A stretch of 64,000 nucleotides of DNA from Isoetes taiwanensis (GCA_021234155.1 JAJEKV010000047.1:2344494-2408493), one strand, 5' to 3'. Shown: positions 47,324-59,990, counted from the stretch's first letter. The notes: a model not told the origin generated them from the sequence alone. A program made the numbers and translations.

Positions 47324-50241
47324 GGTTCCAAGTGGTTAAATTTAAAGGATTGGTAAAGCAAAACTGATGTGCATAAACTTAACAAATCGGGAACTCATGT
47401 GCATAAACTTAACACCTTTTTATTTAAAGTAAACGAAGTGTTTACATGAGAAGGGGCAAAATTCAGCATTGCTTTGAACAACATCTGTTTGTGGACACTA
47501 ACTTAAACAGGACTCAAAATGGCCAAACTAAGTGGTCCATAAGAATGGACTGGAACTCATGCAAGAACATATCCCGGCGCACCCTCCTTCGACGCTTGAA
47601 CAAAAATTGCAAACGTTCAAGCACCTCCTCAATATGAATGTAGCACACAAATGGATCTTGCCACAACATTTCTACTTCTTCCATGGCACCATTAGCATAA
47701 TCCGCTTCAATAAGCAAGTCCCCGCCACCTCCAGCGGATAAATGCGCCTTCCTCGCGGAGGATGCATTGTATCTGGCTTAGGCCGATGTAGCGGATGTAT
47801 CTACACCTCAAGCTAACAGCATCAAAGATTTCGTTGATGTGTACATTGAAGTATAGTCTTCTCGCATGCTTCTTCATTGCTACATTGCAGCCCCTTTCTC
47901 AGCACCAATACAACCGAAGAAAAGAGAAGCAAAGAAGCTCTCTTCATATAGAAGAGTATGGCATGCATAGTAGAAAGAAGAAAATGCATAAACATGGCAA
48001 ATTACCTCTAAGATATCAGCTCGCAACGACGTTGCCTACACCGACAAAGCTGCAAATATATCTCCCCAGTACTAATTGTGAGACCTCCAAGAGAACTCAA
48101 AGTCCAGACGGCTCCAACAAACCCAAATAGGCCTGCATGCATAGAAGAGTGCATCAATCATCATAGCTGTTCATATGTCTTGATTGAATAAGTATGTATT
48201 TAATTCTGCGTTCTATATGTATGATGCTGCAAAGCACGAAATTGCAGAAGGAAATTCAAAATCATTTCATGTTTAAGTAGATGTGGAGTCCATAGGAAAG
48301 CAAACATGTTTAATGTGTTTAAAGAATCCATACTGCATGACCTCTACTTCTCATAGATCTTCGGGAATGTTCTCAAACTGCTTCACAAAACTCAATTCCT
48401 CAAAACATATGTCTGTTTAGAATGCCAAACAGCATGGCAATATTGCATCAGATAGTTCTCTTGGTTTCTACATTCAAAAAAAACTTCCGCAGTAGAAAAG
48501 CAGGGCAACAAATGCAAGAAATGAACCAACAAAGGGCTTGTCTACACCTACAAAGGGTAAGTATGTTGACAATCTGCCATCTTCAGGCTCTATCAAACTA
48601 ACTCTGACGGCCAAGTGCTCCTGCAAAGAGGCAGTCCTTAATGCAAAACTTGGCCTTAATGTAAAACCCTTTAAACAAAAGGATTTCTAGCATGCTAGGA
48701 CCCGATATCATTGTAGACATAGGACACATCTTGAATGAACACGTGCATGTAAAGACAGCCCAACTCTTTAGTGCTGGCTAATCCATATCTTAATGCTCTA
48801 AGTTGCAGTATCACTTCTACTCATAGAAAGTAGTGATTATTTGCCCCTGCCTGGCATATGTTCAGACAATTCTCTGGCTATTGTTTGAGACAGCATATAT
48901 TATATCAAAATCAAAGGGTAAAGCCAAATTGAATTCAATTGACTTCTCAATTGATGTTTCAAATCAAAGATACCTGATCTGCGGCTACACAGGACCTCAC
49001 AAAACGCCAGGCTTCAATGATCTTCTCTGTTGGGCTTGAACCTGCAGTTTAAAAACAATTACTAAAAAGCTATGACAATTATAGCTATGTCTGTAAACAG
49101 AAAGGAAAGGAGCTTAGAATTTTAAGATTTCTAGAGAGATTCTGAAGCATTTCTAGATGAGAGACCAATTATCACAAACACGGGTTCCAAATCACCTGCC
49201 TTTCTTCAGCCAAATATGAGAGTAGATTATGCGAGATCTATGAATCTGAGCCCTGCAAACAAACATTACAAAAATTAAAATGGCTTTTCAATCAGGTAAG
49301 AGATCCTTCAAAAATGCTGGAAATTATATGTTTTTGAACCGAGCATTGAGAAAATCCAAGCGACTTTCACAAAAGCAAGTCCAGGTTTAGCAGATAAGGA
49401 AATGAGCAGATCAACAAAGTTTAAACCTGGTTATCAATCTCAACTTCCTGAGTCATTTGCAGGATTTCCCCCGTTCTATCTTCTAACTATATTATCTATC
49501 TCGCTTGCTACAAAAGGTTCTTCATTTGCTGAAAGCAAGGCTCTATGAATTTGGGGCTGCAGGGCCGAATTCAGAGAATAGATTTCAGGCCCAATTCGCC
49601 AGGAATAACGCTCTGAGCAGGCAATTTCGGGCAGATTTTTAGCATAGATTTTTAGCAGGCAATTTCGGCAGCTCTGTTCTTCCCCAAGTATCGTCTGTAT
49701 TCCACAGTTAAAGTCATGGCACTAAACTGGCATTGGGGCATGGCATAGCTGCCGAACCCGGGGTCGTTTCTTAGACTGATTGAACGCCATTTTCCTACAA
49801 ACAAAGCTTTACCGTCGCGGAGAACACATGCAAATGCCGATCGTCAATGTAGTTACCCTTCAAATCCCTCGAGATTCTTTGGATTCACCTTGTAACTCTT
49901 CCGCAAACACAACAAAGAGGCGGTGAAAAGATTTACGCATTTAAGGCGAGAAGATGAAGATGAAATGAAAAAATTTTCCCGGGAGAAGGCCGGAATTCAT
50001 TAAGGGGGAGGCTTTCGTAATTCATTATTAAGGGAGGCTTCGTAGTCTCCCACGAAATTTGAATTCAAAAGCCCAACCCATTAAATGGCTAGATGAAGGG
50101 ACGTTGCTGGAATTTTTTTTGCGGGAGGACAAAAAAGGGGCAAGTTGGCCGGAAAATTTTTTTCCGGCTGTATACATGTATACAGGGGTGCACAAATGGG
50201 GGCAGCAATTTGTATATCAAAACATTTTTAATAATGTATAG
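47324..50241. other. Helitron 5' region, non-coding
   Basis: No coding frame with a motif. A CAATTTCGG-like word recurs around 49575-49670 (GGCAATTTCGGGCAG, GGCAATTTCGGCAG), with TTTTTAGCATAGA between copies. The last 30 bases form the 5' terminus described under the Helitron. Confidence 0.5.
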
Positions 50242-50242
50242 A

Positions 50243-50266
50243 TATAAAATATATATATATATATAC
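50243..50266. repeat. AT microsatellite at the Helitron 5' boundary
   Basis: TATAAAATATATATATATATATAC; the right-hand half of the AT-rich target split by the Helitron. Confidence 0.85.
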
Positions 50267-50599
50267 AAGTCTTTGTACTATGAGGGAGTGTAAAGTCGAC
50301 TGGACATTTGTAATTGAATTTTCTCTATGAGGAATTTACAAATAACATCCTAGCATGGAAGTTCGAAATTAAAGACTGCATTATATCGGGTATAGGCAAA
50401 TAGAAAAGTCAAACTAAATTCGAATGTACACATTCGATTGTTTGGGCAGCCCATTAAAATCCACAATTGATTTCAAAGAGGAAGTCAAACACAAAGTCGA
50501 AGTTCAATAAGCCCATCACGATTTACTCCAAACGTAAAAGTCAATTGTAAAGTGAAGATCAAACAAAAAGATATAGTCAAATATGAAGTCAACTTTATG

Positions 50600-50672
50600 C
50601 ATATTCCTTAGACTCTCTAATATTCCACAACGTTCCCCTAGATTCTCAAATATTTTATGAAGATCCTTAGGG
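50600..50672. repeat. GAATCT-family repeat, reverse orientation
   Basis: The complementary strand reads GAATCTAGGGGAACG, ATTTGAGAATC and AGTCTAAGG, the same word family as the other arrays but inverted and short. Confidence 0.65.
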
Positions 50673-53548
50673 GTTGGGGCTTTGAGGTTCACATCCTTTG
50701 GCCTTAAGGTCTCACGACTAGGGAATGTTTTTTTTTTTTATTATTGGTTGAATATTGGTTGTGACGGCAAAATAGCGTATAAGTTCGTTCAATTGGTGCG
50801 TTGCTATTCGTTTGCACCATTAGAAGTGGCAACTTTGTTTTAGACATGAAAACTTCAGTCACCGATTTGGCATAAAATAGGGAATATTCCTACATCAAGG
50901 CACACAAATAAAATATGCAAATAGACCCAGAAAGTATATACAAATAAAAAATCTAAGTTCTTTCGATATATAATGAGAGAGAATTTATAAGTGTCATTGC
51001 AAGGTAGGACAATGTTGAACATAATAGCTTTAATAAAAGAGTATTATATGCACAAAGTTTATTGGCTTTAGTTTTTGAACGCACAAAGTTTGTTGGTTTT
51101 AGTTTTTGAGCATATAGAAAGTCCTCTAACAGAAAAGATTTGAGACGACGTATGATATGCTTGAGGATATTTATGCCATGATGTTTGTATGGCCGTTCTT
51201 TTACGCATGTCTTTTAATCTCTTAAGCCATGCAAATACGTCCATTGATATGGGCAATAAAGCAATGCTGCATTTACATGTAGTTGCTTTTATTGAACAAT
51301 TTGTAAAAGAAGTTGCATCAACATGGAGATGCAGAGATTATTATCATAAATTATGATGTGTCAAGATGTTTAATGAACATCAAGAGCTCTACATTCATAG
51401 GTCACAAGCAAGTATCGAGGTTTTAAATTTAACTTATAAATGCATACTGCAGGCAACCCACAGTGCAGAAGCTCCTTGTTTTATGTTTTGTATATCAATC
51501 ATCTTTGCATCTATTTCTCCTTAGCATGTTTGTCGGCTTTTCTCACATTCTCTGTCTTAAATCAAAATGAAAACTAGAAGTCAAAGATCGTTTTAAGTGT
51601 ACAAAAATGAAAATCTAAAGCAAAAGAGACCGTTAGCACACCCATGGGGTTTTTCAGTACTTGATAAATACAGACCACGCCTCAAAGATCTAACTAAAGA
51701 ATAACTCTCCTCAATTTCACAAAGATTTTCCAAGCGGGTTGAATGCTTCAAGTGAAAGGTAAGCAGCAACCACAATAGACGTTTCCAATCTATTTGTTAA
51801 CAGACTTGCTTACATTTGCAACTATATAGAGAGATAGCGTCTCAGATTTTTTATAGCTCACATAAAAGTTGCATCATCAAAATTACATTTCACACGTAGA
51901 AACTATAGGGCTTAGTTTCTAGTCATGATTATAATAATAGGTTGAGACTATAACAATCTTTCATTGGCTTCTTTGAGTTGGCCTTTCTAAGGCTACAATC
52001 ACTTCTGGCAACAGATACTGTTCCCTCATTTTTTATCTAGTAATTGTATTACACAGTAATCATTCTAAATGCCAAAAGATCTGACGAGCATAAAGAACAT
52101 CCTACCCACTGAAAAATTGTACATGCTGTCATGCTTCTTTTCTTTGGGCTTCAGTTGACAGCTTCATAAAAATTATCATTCAATTGCATGTCCTGGACGT
52201 CGATGATGATGACAACTTTACAGAAACAGTCACTCTGATGGCATGCCTTTGATCCCTATATTCCATGTCATATTTGGCAAAATCTTAAGCTAACAAATCA
52301 CATGTCTCAGGACGGATCTTTCGTGCAAAAACAAAATCAATCAATGGGCAGGAAAATACAAATGCCTACATACACTTGCTGCCATTGATACAGTAAGTTG
52401 CAACAAAGGCATCGGAAAATTGTAGAAGCAAAAAGGATTACTTTTCTGGGCTCCAGAGGAGAACGCACAATCTTCAGCAGTGAATTGTTGCCGCAGTCAT
52501 AAAGGACCATAACCCATTAAAAAAAACAGATGAGCAAACTCACTGCCATACCTCAAGGTTTCCTGCATTATTGCAAGGAACCCGAGAACATTAAAATATG
52601 ATTGTGGCAAATCGTGGCTTTAAAGCCCTCGCTAAAGCAAAAAATTGGTGCCGTTGCCATACATGCTCGATTTGTATTTTGAAGCTTCCTGCTGTGACAA
52701 TGTTCATGAAATATCTTACTTAGCTCCCTGGTTCACAGATCTTAACTGGAACTACACACGAAACAAACCGAAGAATAAACAGGAAGAATAAAGGCGGTTA
52801 AAGCTTTTGCCCTTTGTTCTCTATTCCCCTAGAACATTGAATTAATCACCAAATATATCCTAACCAAAAGCAATCCGGTAGAGATATTTAATCCAGATAA
52901 ATATTTATCATGTGCCCTTGAATGTCTACACAAGTTTGCTTCAGCCAAATCTTAAATCAGAACAGAGTTTGCTTACCAGCCACAGATCTTTGGCGAATGA
53001 TTTCAAAGTGCAAAACCAGCTCTAAATCGAAATTTCCCTGCTTGTTTTAAGGACTAGAAAACAACCGGTTCATGCAGAAGCCAGTTTTGGCGCCATAAAT
53101 TAGGCATATTTCGGCATAGCATCTGGAAATAGGGTACAGGTTAGTAACTCTTTTAGCTTCTTTCCGAAGTTATTATGTGAACCATGAATCTAACAGAGCA
53201 AGCCACAACTTCCACATTCCACAGATTCCTTTCCTTTCAACCAAAGTAGGGCCAATTCATATTTGCACATAAATCAGATGTCTTGCATCATACTTCAGAA
53301 AATATGGTAGAACGAATTTACCTAGCACAGGCGTATCTGAAACCTTTGATCAAGCTTACACACCTGCAGTGCCCAAAAAATCCTTCAGACCCTATCCAGG
53401 ATAACGAAAGCGAGGGAATACATGTCGAATTTGGTTAGACAAACGGCAGCAAATATGCCAAGTGAAAGAAAATCATGCACGAAAGAGAAAAAAGAAATGT
53501 GCTCACAAAGCAAAGATCAACACCTTGCCGCCAGCCATGATGCATTGC
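50673..53548. other. No recognisable gene
   Basis: AT-rich sequence, some of it intron-like. Short minus frames at 51068-51256 and 51593-51775 carry no motif. Confidence 0.45.
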
Positions 53549-53782
53549 TCACTGCTTTGATTTCCATATCCAATAATCTTGTTGGCCAGCTTTGCAATTA
53601 ACTTCTGATAATATATATGACTAGGAAACATCTGAGCTTTTGTTCAATACATCAGCAACTTTTTGCAACTCATCACGGATATGACCTACTGCCCAAGCAA
53701 GAGAAACGTGGAAGCGAGGATTTTGCAAGCATGAAATCTGAAGCTTAAAAGCTTCATTCACAAAGTTGATCTGCCTCGAAAT
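53549..53782 (-). pseudogene. USB1-like U6 snRNA phosphodiesterase, last exon
   Basis: The minus exon begins after TATATTTCCAG at 53782 and reads ISRQINFVNEAFKLQ, then NPRFHVSLAWAVGHIRDELQ, then, after an in-frame TAG at 53623-53621, SEVNCKAGQQDYWIWKS and a TGA at about 53549. The HVSLAW segment is the second HxS motif of the 2H phosphoesterase USB1, which trims the U6 snRNA 3' tail. The INxVNEx... helix before it and the VNCKAG...Y..W ending after it fit the family in order and spacing. The first HxS motif and N terminus are not found to the right; at about 54890 a weak match (VRVHEVFVSR) resembles the segment after the first motif. The TAG makes a full-length product unlikely, hence pseudogene. 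Confidence 0.75.
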
Positions 53783-54598
53783 CTGGAAATATAAGAGCCA
53801 ACTAAGATGGTTAGTATGTTCTTTCACAACCAAACACCAATAACAATGCTCTATTCATTCCCGTTGTTTATGGAACACTTATTGGTCAAATACAGAGATG
53901 GGAAGAGGAAAGACTCTAACAGGAAGGGAGAGTTACATGCAAGGAAACAATGTTCATATTCCTGACCTGAAAAAATAGACTGGCTCATGGATACAGTGTA
54001 TGCACTTTGCAAGCCAATATGAGGCTTTCTAATCTACAATCTAACACTGGTGCAATCGGAGATGAAAAAAGGTAACAAAGATGCCATCAGACCTGTTAAA
54101 TATGTCTAGGCCTAAAGGTAAATCCGCTCCGGTTTAGAACAGCTCCAACCTGTTGCACAGGAACATGTAACTACTTGGCTCGTGGATGCTAACACCTACT
54201 GTTCTTGGAACTTGGTTGCTGCAATGGACCTGTCTAAGGAGTATCTGCCGCATGCTTGACTGGGCAGGATATTTGGACATGATGCAAAGCTGCCAGCTCT
54301 TAGACGTGGGCATTTACATTCCAACCAATTTGGGGTTCTCTGCTCGGGCTCTTTTAAGAGCAACAGGGTAATAATTATTGAAATTATGAAGACCTATGAT
54401 GCCATCTCCACGTTTCTTGAGTGCCAGTGAAACGTGAGAATGAATAAAGCCTGATAACATGGATCAAAGGATTATAACATTAAACAACGGGTTAATTAAC
54501 GCCCAATTACTGAATCCAATTGGCAAATCAAGAATATGCGAATAGACAAATGATGAATTCACAAGTTTACGCATGTGGTAAAAAAGGGTCTTAGCCTA
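53783..54598. other. No recognisable gene
   Basis: Probably intron of the USB1-like relic. I found no exon that supplies the missing catalytic half. Confidence 0.4.
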
Positions 54599-54704
54599 CC
54601 TCTTTCAAAGCGGATCTGTGGACCTCATTTGCCCAGGTGATGTCATGACAGCCTCTTTCAAAGCGGATCTGTGGACCTCATTTGCCCAGGTGATGTCATG
54701 ACAG
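54599..54704. repeat. Exact 53-bp tandem duplication
   Basis: CCTCTTTCAAAGCGGATCTG... occurs at 54599-54651 and 54652-54704 without a difference. On the minus strand the unit reads DITWANEVHRSALKE before a GTAGGC, so it may duplicate an exon end. Confidence 0.95.
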
Positions 54705-55326
54705 CGTTTGATGGAATGGGTTGGAAGTGATCCAATTATAACACACGCAGCGCTGTTTCATGATGCAAAAGAAAAATCAGTCACGATGTGCAAAAAACTT
54801 GTAAAGCCAGCAAGAATAATGAAAGTACAATTTCCTTGCATTTTTGGGCAAAGATTTCTAGTTCAGCTAATATGGTGCATCATGCCATCTAGAAACAAAA
54901 ACTTCATGTACACGTACCAAGGGAAAGACTTCATTCACCAAGCAAAGTGCCCATCTCGTGTTGTATCCACTGTATCCTCGGAGAAGCACATCTGCCTGAA
55001 CTTAGATAAGTTTACACTACAATTTTGCAGCCTGCATTGACTCTAAGAAATCTGGAAAAGTGTTCTGAGCAACTCACCTTACGGGCATAGGTATGAGCAA
55101 GGGCAGCTCCCAAAACTTAAAGTCGAAGCGAATGTAAACGGAGTAGAGAGAAAACTCAAATCGCCCCTAAGTCGTACCTCTGCCAAGTGTTCATGAGAAA
55201 AACTCAAGAACGTTGGTCTTACGATGTAAAAAGGTTTTCTGCAAACATGTTGAAAATCAATTTCGTCATAACAGTTGCTGGAGGCATCTCATGTTTGCGA
55301 TCTGGAAGCCACATTGTTTTACCTGT
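54705..55326. other. No firmly supported gene
   Basis: A 110-codon plus frame (54708-55040) is unsupported. Weak minus-strand similarity to USB1 near 54880-54920 is noted under the USB1-like entry. Confidence 0.35.
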
Positions 55327-55836
55327 TTAATCAATTGTGAGAACAACGCTATCCTGTTTATTAGCACCGAAGTCAGGTCCCCCAAATCCTTCAGGAGCTG
55401 GAGAAGCGTTAGAACTCCAAACAAACATATAAAGATCTTTTCGATCATGACTCATTTTTGGAGAACTGCGCAAATCTGCTTCCCTTTTGATAGGATGTTT
55501 AGGAGAGAGGTTATTCCCTTGATTTCCTGCCCAAACGTTGTTGCCATCTATGCCAGAACCATCCCTCCTGAAGTAAATAGGAGGAGGAAATCTAGGAGAG
55601 TTTACTACATTGGGTCCCCTAGAATATGCAGAAGAATCCTTCTCTTCAGCAAAATTTGACGTTCTTGGAGTTGGACCTCTTGAAGAATGCTTTGTTAACG
55701 ATTCTAAACCTCTAAAAGTCTGGAAACATTCGAGCTCGTCCAAGATTCTCATACAGCTTCCAGTTGATGCCGAAAAGGGGCAACCACCAGCCATGTTTGC
55801 TAAATCAGTTCCTCTTAGTCTCGTACATCCCACCAT
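55327..55836 (-). CDS. Unidentified 169-codon ORF, possible 5' exon
   Basis: Open minus frame with coding-like composition: MAGGCPFSASTGSCMRILDE after an upstream in-frame ATG, then SSRGPTPRTSNFAEEKDSSA, NSPRFPPPIYFRRDGSGIDG, NLSPKHPIKREADLRSSPKM, and GFGGPDFGANKQDSVVLTID. It is rich in Ser, Pro, Arg and Asn and looks disordered. It lies upstream of the USB1-like exon on the same strand, but the text does not match the USB1 N terminus that I know. No motif identifies it. The second ATG (MAGG) is as likely a start as the first. Confidence 0.4.
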   Translation of the reverse strand: MVGCTRLRGTDLANMAGGCPFSASTGSCMRILDELECFQTFRGLESLTKHSSRGPTPRTSNFAEEKDSSAYSRGPNVVNSPRFPPPIYFRRDGSGIDGNNVWAGNQGNNLSPKHPIKREADLRSSPKMSHDRKDLYMFVWSSNASPAPEGFGGPDFGANKQDSVVLTID

Positions 55837-58570
55837 TCATTTTATTTGCCCCCTGCTAAGAATATAGAATACAATTTGCAGACATTGAATCTTGCATGCT
55901 CGTGATGAGAACAAAGAAAAGGAGATTTGGTGCACTGCCTAAGATGTTTTTAATGACCCGACAGAGCTTATTAAAAAGTGGTCACTTCATTCTAAAGCAT
56001 AAGCTGCCTATATCACCTTAGTGACTTTCCTGCAACCACCATTTCAAGCAACATAGGTTGGATGCTATCAAACAAAAAACGTTGACATGATTGCTCTCTC
56101 AAGGTGTTATTTTCAGCATAAACGATGCTGTTCATCAGCTGAATTATTGGCATATTAAAATTGTATGGCAACATTTGAAACATAAAATGTACTATTTACA
56201 ATTGAATGAGTAGTGGAAGAAATCATACCACATGCCCACATTATTTCTTGGCCGTTTTTCTAAATCATGATAACATATGTTGAGCGATCTAGGAAACATG
56301 GATCTAACATGCTAGATGCAGCTTGCCCCAGTTTTTAGTAATTGGTCATACACTATTGTGCGATGTTAGTGACGAAACATGGATCTAACATTCTAGATAC
56401 AGCTGCCTCAATGTTCAAATCTGATCACCAAATTCATTACAAATCTCTGCATGTGACTTCAGCACTGCTTGCTGAGTATTAGAAATTCCCATCAATATAT
56501 TTAATGCTGGAAAAAGCATTTAATTTTTAAAAATGACAATTCGTCTATACGTCAACAAGATTTTGAAATACCTCTTTCAAAAGAACATCTCGAACTCCGT
56601 AGATAGGATGTTGACAGGCTTGGAGGTAAGTGCGAATTCTGCCAGACAACACGGCAATTGAGTTTTATGCACAGATATGCAAACTGTTCACTTTAACACA
56701 AAAGGACTGTGGTGACTTACAACCTCAGAAGTATTGAAGCTCTGTATCAAACTTTCCCCTGCAAAAGCGACACATGACATAAATTAACTTGTTGAAAACA
56801 ATCCTACCAACCAGAACTCCCAATCAAAACATATATCATTCCGATTCACCATGATGTACTACCATGAAAGCTTCGTTTCTCTTGAGCTACAGATAGAGAG
56901 AAGTGGCAGAATCGGTTCTATCATGCTTCTAATTCTTTCACTAGTAGTTGTTTAAAACATATGATTTTCAAAACCTTCATATTTTTCCCTGTTTTGAATA
57001 TGTTGAATCACAATTCCTGCCATCTACCTCCAAGGATGCTAGAGAATGCTCTCAGTTGCCAAATCTTACAGCTTGAAATCTACATTCTGGTTTTTTTAAG
57101 TGTTGGTTGTGCAACACATACTAGTTGATTTACTTCATGTTCAAACAGCAATCCCATTTTCATGCAACTGGGTCTTAACAAAGAAACGCAGTCCTGTAGA
57201 TTGCTATGAAGTTGCTATCAGTCTGCCTACGGTCTCCATTTCATGCGGCCAAAATGCTGCCACAATTCAAATAAAAAATTTAAAAGGCAGGGCCAGCAAA
57301 TCATCGACCCACAAGCTAAATGCCTCTTTTTCTGTGTCAAATCTGGTCTTAATGTTTGCCATTTCTTTGCAAACTATAATGTCCATGGAATCTACACATT
57401 TAGGGAAAATAGGAAACACTTCTGACAAAGCAAAAAATTATTCGCAGATTCCAAAAACCCTTGATTGGCTAAGTGACATGGGAAATATGGTAAGGCATTA
57501 GCATTCTGGTATTCAGTTTCTTAACCCTTCTAACATTAGGGGGTGAATGCGGAAGAAGTAATATGCACCTCTTTCTCTTTGTTAAGTTCAGCATCATCCA
57601 GTCGACTGCTATCTGAACATAAGACATGTCCAATAAATTAGTGGCAGTCTACACCACATTTATGTTGAGAGATTATGTGTAACCATAAATTATTTTTTCT
57701 CTGACTGTTGTTTGTCTAGTAAGTTCATTATTTACGTATGTGGAATCCGTTCTAATCTAGACATGTCCTGCAATCTAACAGGGCCAATCAAACTGCCAGC
57801 AAAATCGAAAGCGAAATCGTTTCAAGCATAAACCTTGTGGGTTGCACAAATGCTCTGGTGCCACAAATCGAAATGCCCTGCTGCTTCAAATCGAAATGCC
57901 TTAATGCCAAAATCGAACTGTGAACCTAATAAATCAAGCAATGCAAATACTTCCTCTGCTGCTAAATATGAAATCCAACTCCAAATGAAAGTCTGCAACA
58001 CAAAAGCTGAGCCGGATCCTCTCGACCTTTACGAAACATCAAGTTTGATCCATTGAGCCCTTAAATTGTTCCAAGTTAACCCTATGCCAGAAGAAATGAC
58101 CCGCCCATGAATCCGGAGTAAATTTTCCACGGTAAACACAATGCAACAAAAAGTATCTCAATCTGGTTTTAGCTCCACGAAAAGGGCACTCTTGTTGTTT
58201 GTTTGCCCTACAAATCAAGACATTATCAACTGTCCGACCAGCAAATCCAAGATAGAAAGTTCACAGATTCGAAAAGCGTCCGGGTCCGACCAGCAAGTCA
58301 CAAATTTGAACTGCCGGATGCTCCAAATTGGAAAGCAGAGGGGGAAAAAGGCTTATGCGACCAGACCCGACCAAGGAAAGGGAAAAAAAATTGGGGAGCA
58401 CGTTGCAAGAGATACTTTCCCTTTCCAGAAATTTCGGGAACTTCCCTGGCTAAATCTCGACCATTGACAACAAATTCAACGCCTTAGATTAAAAGCCCCA
58501 AATAAGAGGGCTTTTAATCTTGGCCGCTCATTAAGCACATTCGACGGATGAGATCAATTTAAAGTAAGCT
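55837..58570. other. No recognisable gene
   Basis: AT-rich. A segment built on AACATGGATCTAACAT..CTAGAT.CAGC recurs at about 56294-56325 and 56374-56405. Around 57860-57910 an AAATCGAAATGCC word repeats. A 133-codon plus frame at 57100-57501 has no motif. Confidence 0.45.
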
Positions 58571-58671
58571 GCCCCCTTATTTCTAGAGATTTTGGTGTCA
58601 TCGCGTGAACCGTTGATCTCAGATCTGGACGGCTCACGCGGTGACACCAAAATCTCTAGAAATAAGGGGGG
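58571..58671. repeat. Fold-back element, about 100 bp
   Basis: The left arm (CCCCCTTATTTCTAGAGATT TTGGTGTCA...) and the right arm are inverted copies of about 42 bases, almost perfect, around a short loop with TGATCTCAGATCTGGA. The centre (CCGTTGATCTCAGATC..GACGGCTCACG) resembles the core of the repeats at 34.0 and 38.8 kb. Confidence 0.9.
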
Positions 58672-58685
58672 TGCTTATATAATTG

Positions 58686-58706
58686 TATATATATAAGGGA
58701 TAAGGG

Positions 58707-58737
<31 letters not shown>

Positions 58738-58752
58738 ATATATATATATTTA
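58686..58752. repeat. AT microsatellite
   Basis: ATATAT runs with short interruptions. Confidence 0.9.
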
Positions 58753-58859
58753 TACTGGGATTTTAATTCATCCACTTTTCTAATTTATAGAAGAGCATAT
58801 GCTTAATTGTGTATACTCCTTTAGGATTTTCCCTCCTTCAATCACGTTTGATTCTTCGG

Positions 58860-59990
58860 TTTTGCTGCATCTTCCTTGTTCTACTTGACTCGGGGGTTCC
58901 TTGAGGTGTTGCGACTGTAGTTGACCTTCATGTGTGATTTGAGGTCGTTATCCCAAGTCGCGGAGAACGTTGCTCGATGTGAACCCTTGAGTTGAAAATG
59001 CTCCTCCTTAATGTGTTTACCTGTCATGTGGAGTGTCGTTTGGAGATGTGTAGCATTGATCGCTTGAGTACGATCACTTGGTTGTTGCAGTCGGGCATTG
59101 TTGCATGTCTTTGAATCTTCGTTGTGAGATGCTTCCCCTATGCCTGGAATTGTTGTCATCTCCATTGCACATGCCATCACTCTTTTGAGTTGTGTTTGAG
59201 TGGTCTGTGGTTGTTGGCTAGGTCGGCTCCTTCGTCATTTGTCGCGGCTCTGCCTCCCGCCTCCTCTCGGTTTCGATTGCAGCCCTATGTCTTCCGGGTT
59301 ATTCGGCCCACCGGTAATGCTATCATCTCCCAGAGTCGCCGAACATGAACTTAGGAGATGTTACGTTGATACCGCCTCTATCTGTTCGACCGGTGTGCTG
59401 CTGCCGAGGTGCCGGGTAGGGCGCTTTTCGTTGTTTTCCCTCGATTTCCATCGATTAGGTCGTGGATCGCTATGAACTCCCTCGTGGGTAACTCTGTTGT
59501 GCCATCATCCGCCTCGATGCGGTGTAGGCTTCTATGTCCGCCGATGTCCGCCGCGATTATGCCCGAGCCTCCCTTATCGATGTGAAATTCCTGCGTTTCG
59601 GTCGATGAAGTCATCGAGGTCCGCTTGTTGCGTAGGAGATGTAGGAGCTCGTTTATCCCGTAGCCCCCGCCCCCGCACTTTGGGGAGGAGGGGTTCTTGA
59701 TGTCGTCTGTGGGCTCAGCACGGTTCCTTGGGTGATTACAGGGGTTAAGCTTGTGATGCCTAGCCCAAGTGGTGGAGTTGTCTGCGTGGTTCCTGCCCTC
59801 TTCAAAGCTTTGAAGTTCTGCTCGCAGCTTCTTTTCCTTTCTTGTCTGCCGGGTCGACGCCACATCGATGTCCTCTCTGCCCGACCCACGCCCTTCATCT
59901 TCCTCCCGCTTTGCCTCCTCGTACTCGAGAAGCATCTGCTCTTCTTCACCTGCTGCCATGGCCATAGGCTCGAGCTCTAGGGGTTGGGCA
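58860..59990 (-). pseudogene. gag-like region of the LTR retrotransposon
   Basis: A minus frame starting at 59965, open upstream to about 60010, reads MAMAAGEEEQMLLEYEEAKR and an acidic/basic helix (RKEKKLRAELQSFEEGRNH), then less ordered text to 59378. Another frame continues at 59180-58881. Its position, about 2 kb downstream of the primer-binding site on the element's coding strand, is where gag belongs. No CCHC knuckle or capsid motif is recognisable, and frames are broken near 59370. The call rests mainly on position. Confidence 0.45.

Larger units (their letters stand above)
40047..50242 (-). mobile_element. End-to-end Helitron of about 10.2 kb
   Basis: The minus-strand 5' end is TCTATACATTATTAAAAATG at 50242, the plant Helitron signature of TC followed by an AT-rich start. 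The 3' end is CTAG at 40050-40047, preceded 8 nt upstream by a perfect 8-bp hairpin. Both ends lie in AT repeats, giving A at the 5' side and T at the 3' side with no duplication, as expected for insertion between A and T. The element encodes a Rep/helicase on the same strand, an upstream exon block with internal duplication, and a small extra ORF. Rolling-circle transposition is known for the class. This copy is mutated in the helicase, so present activity is unlikely. Confidence 0.92.
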
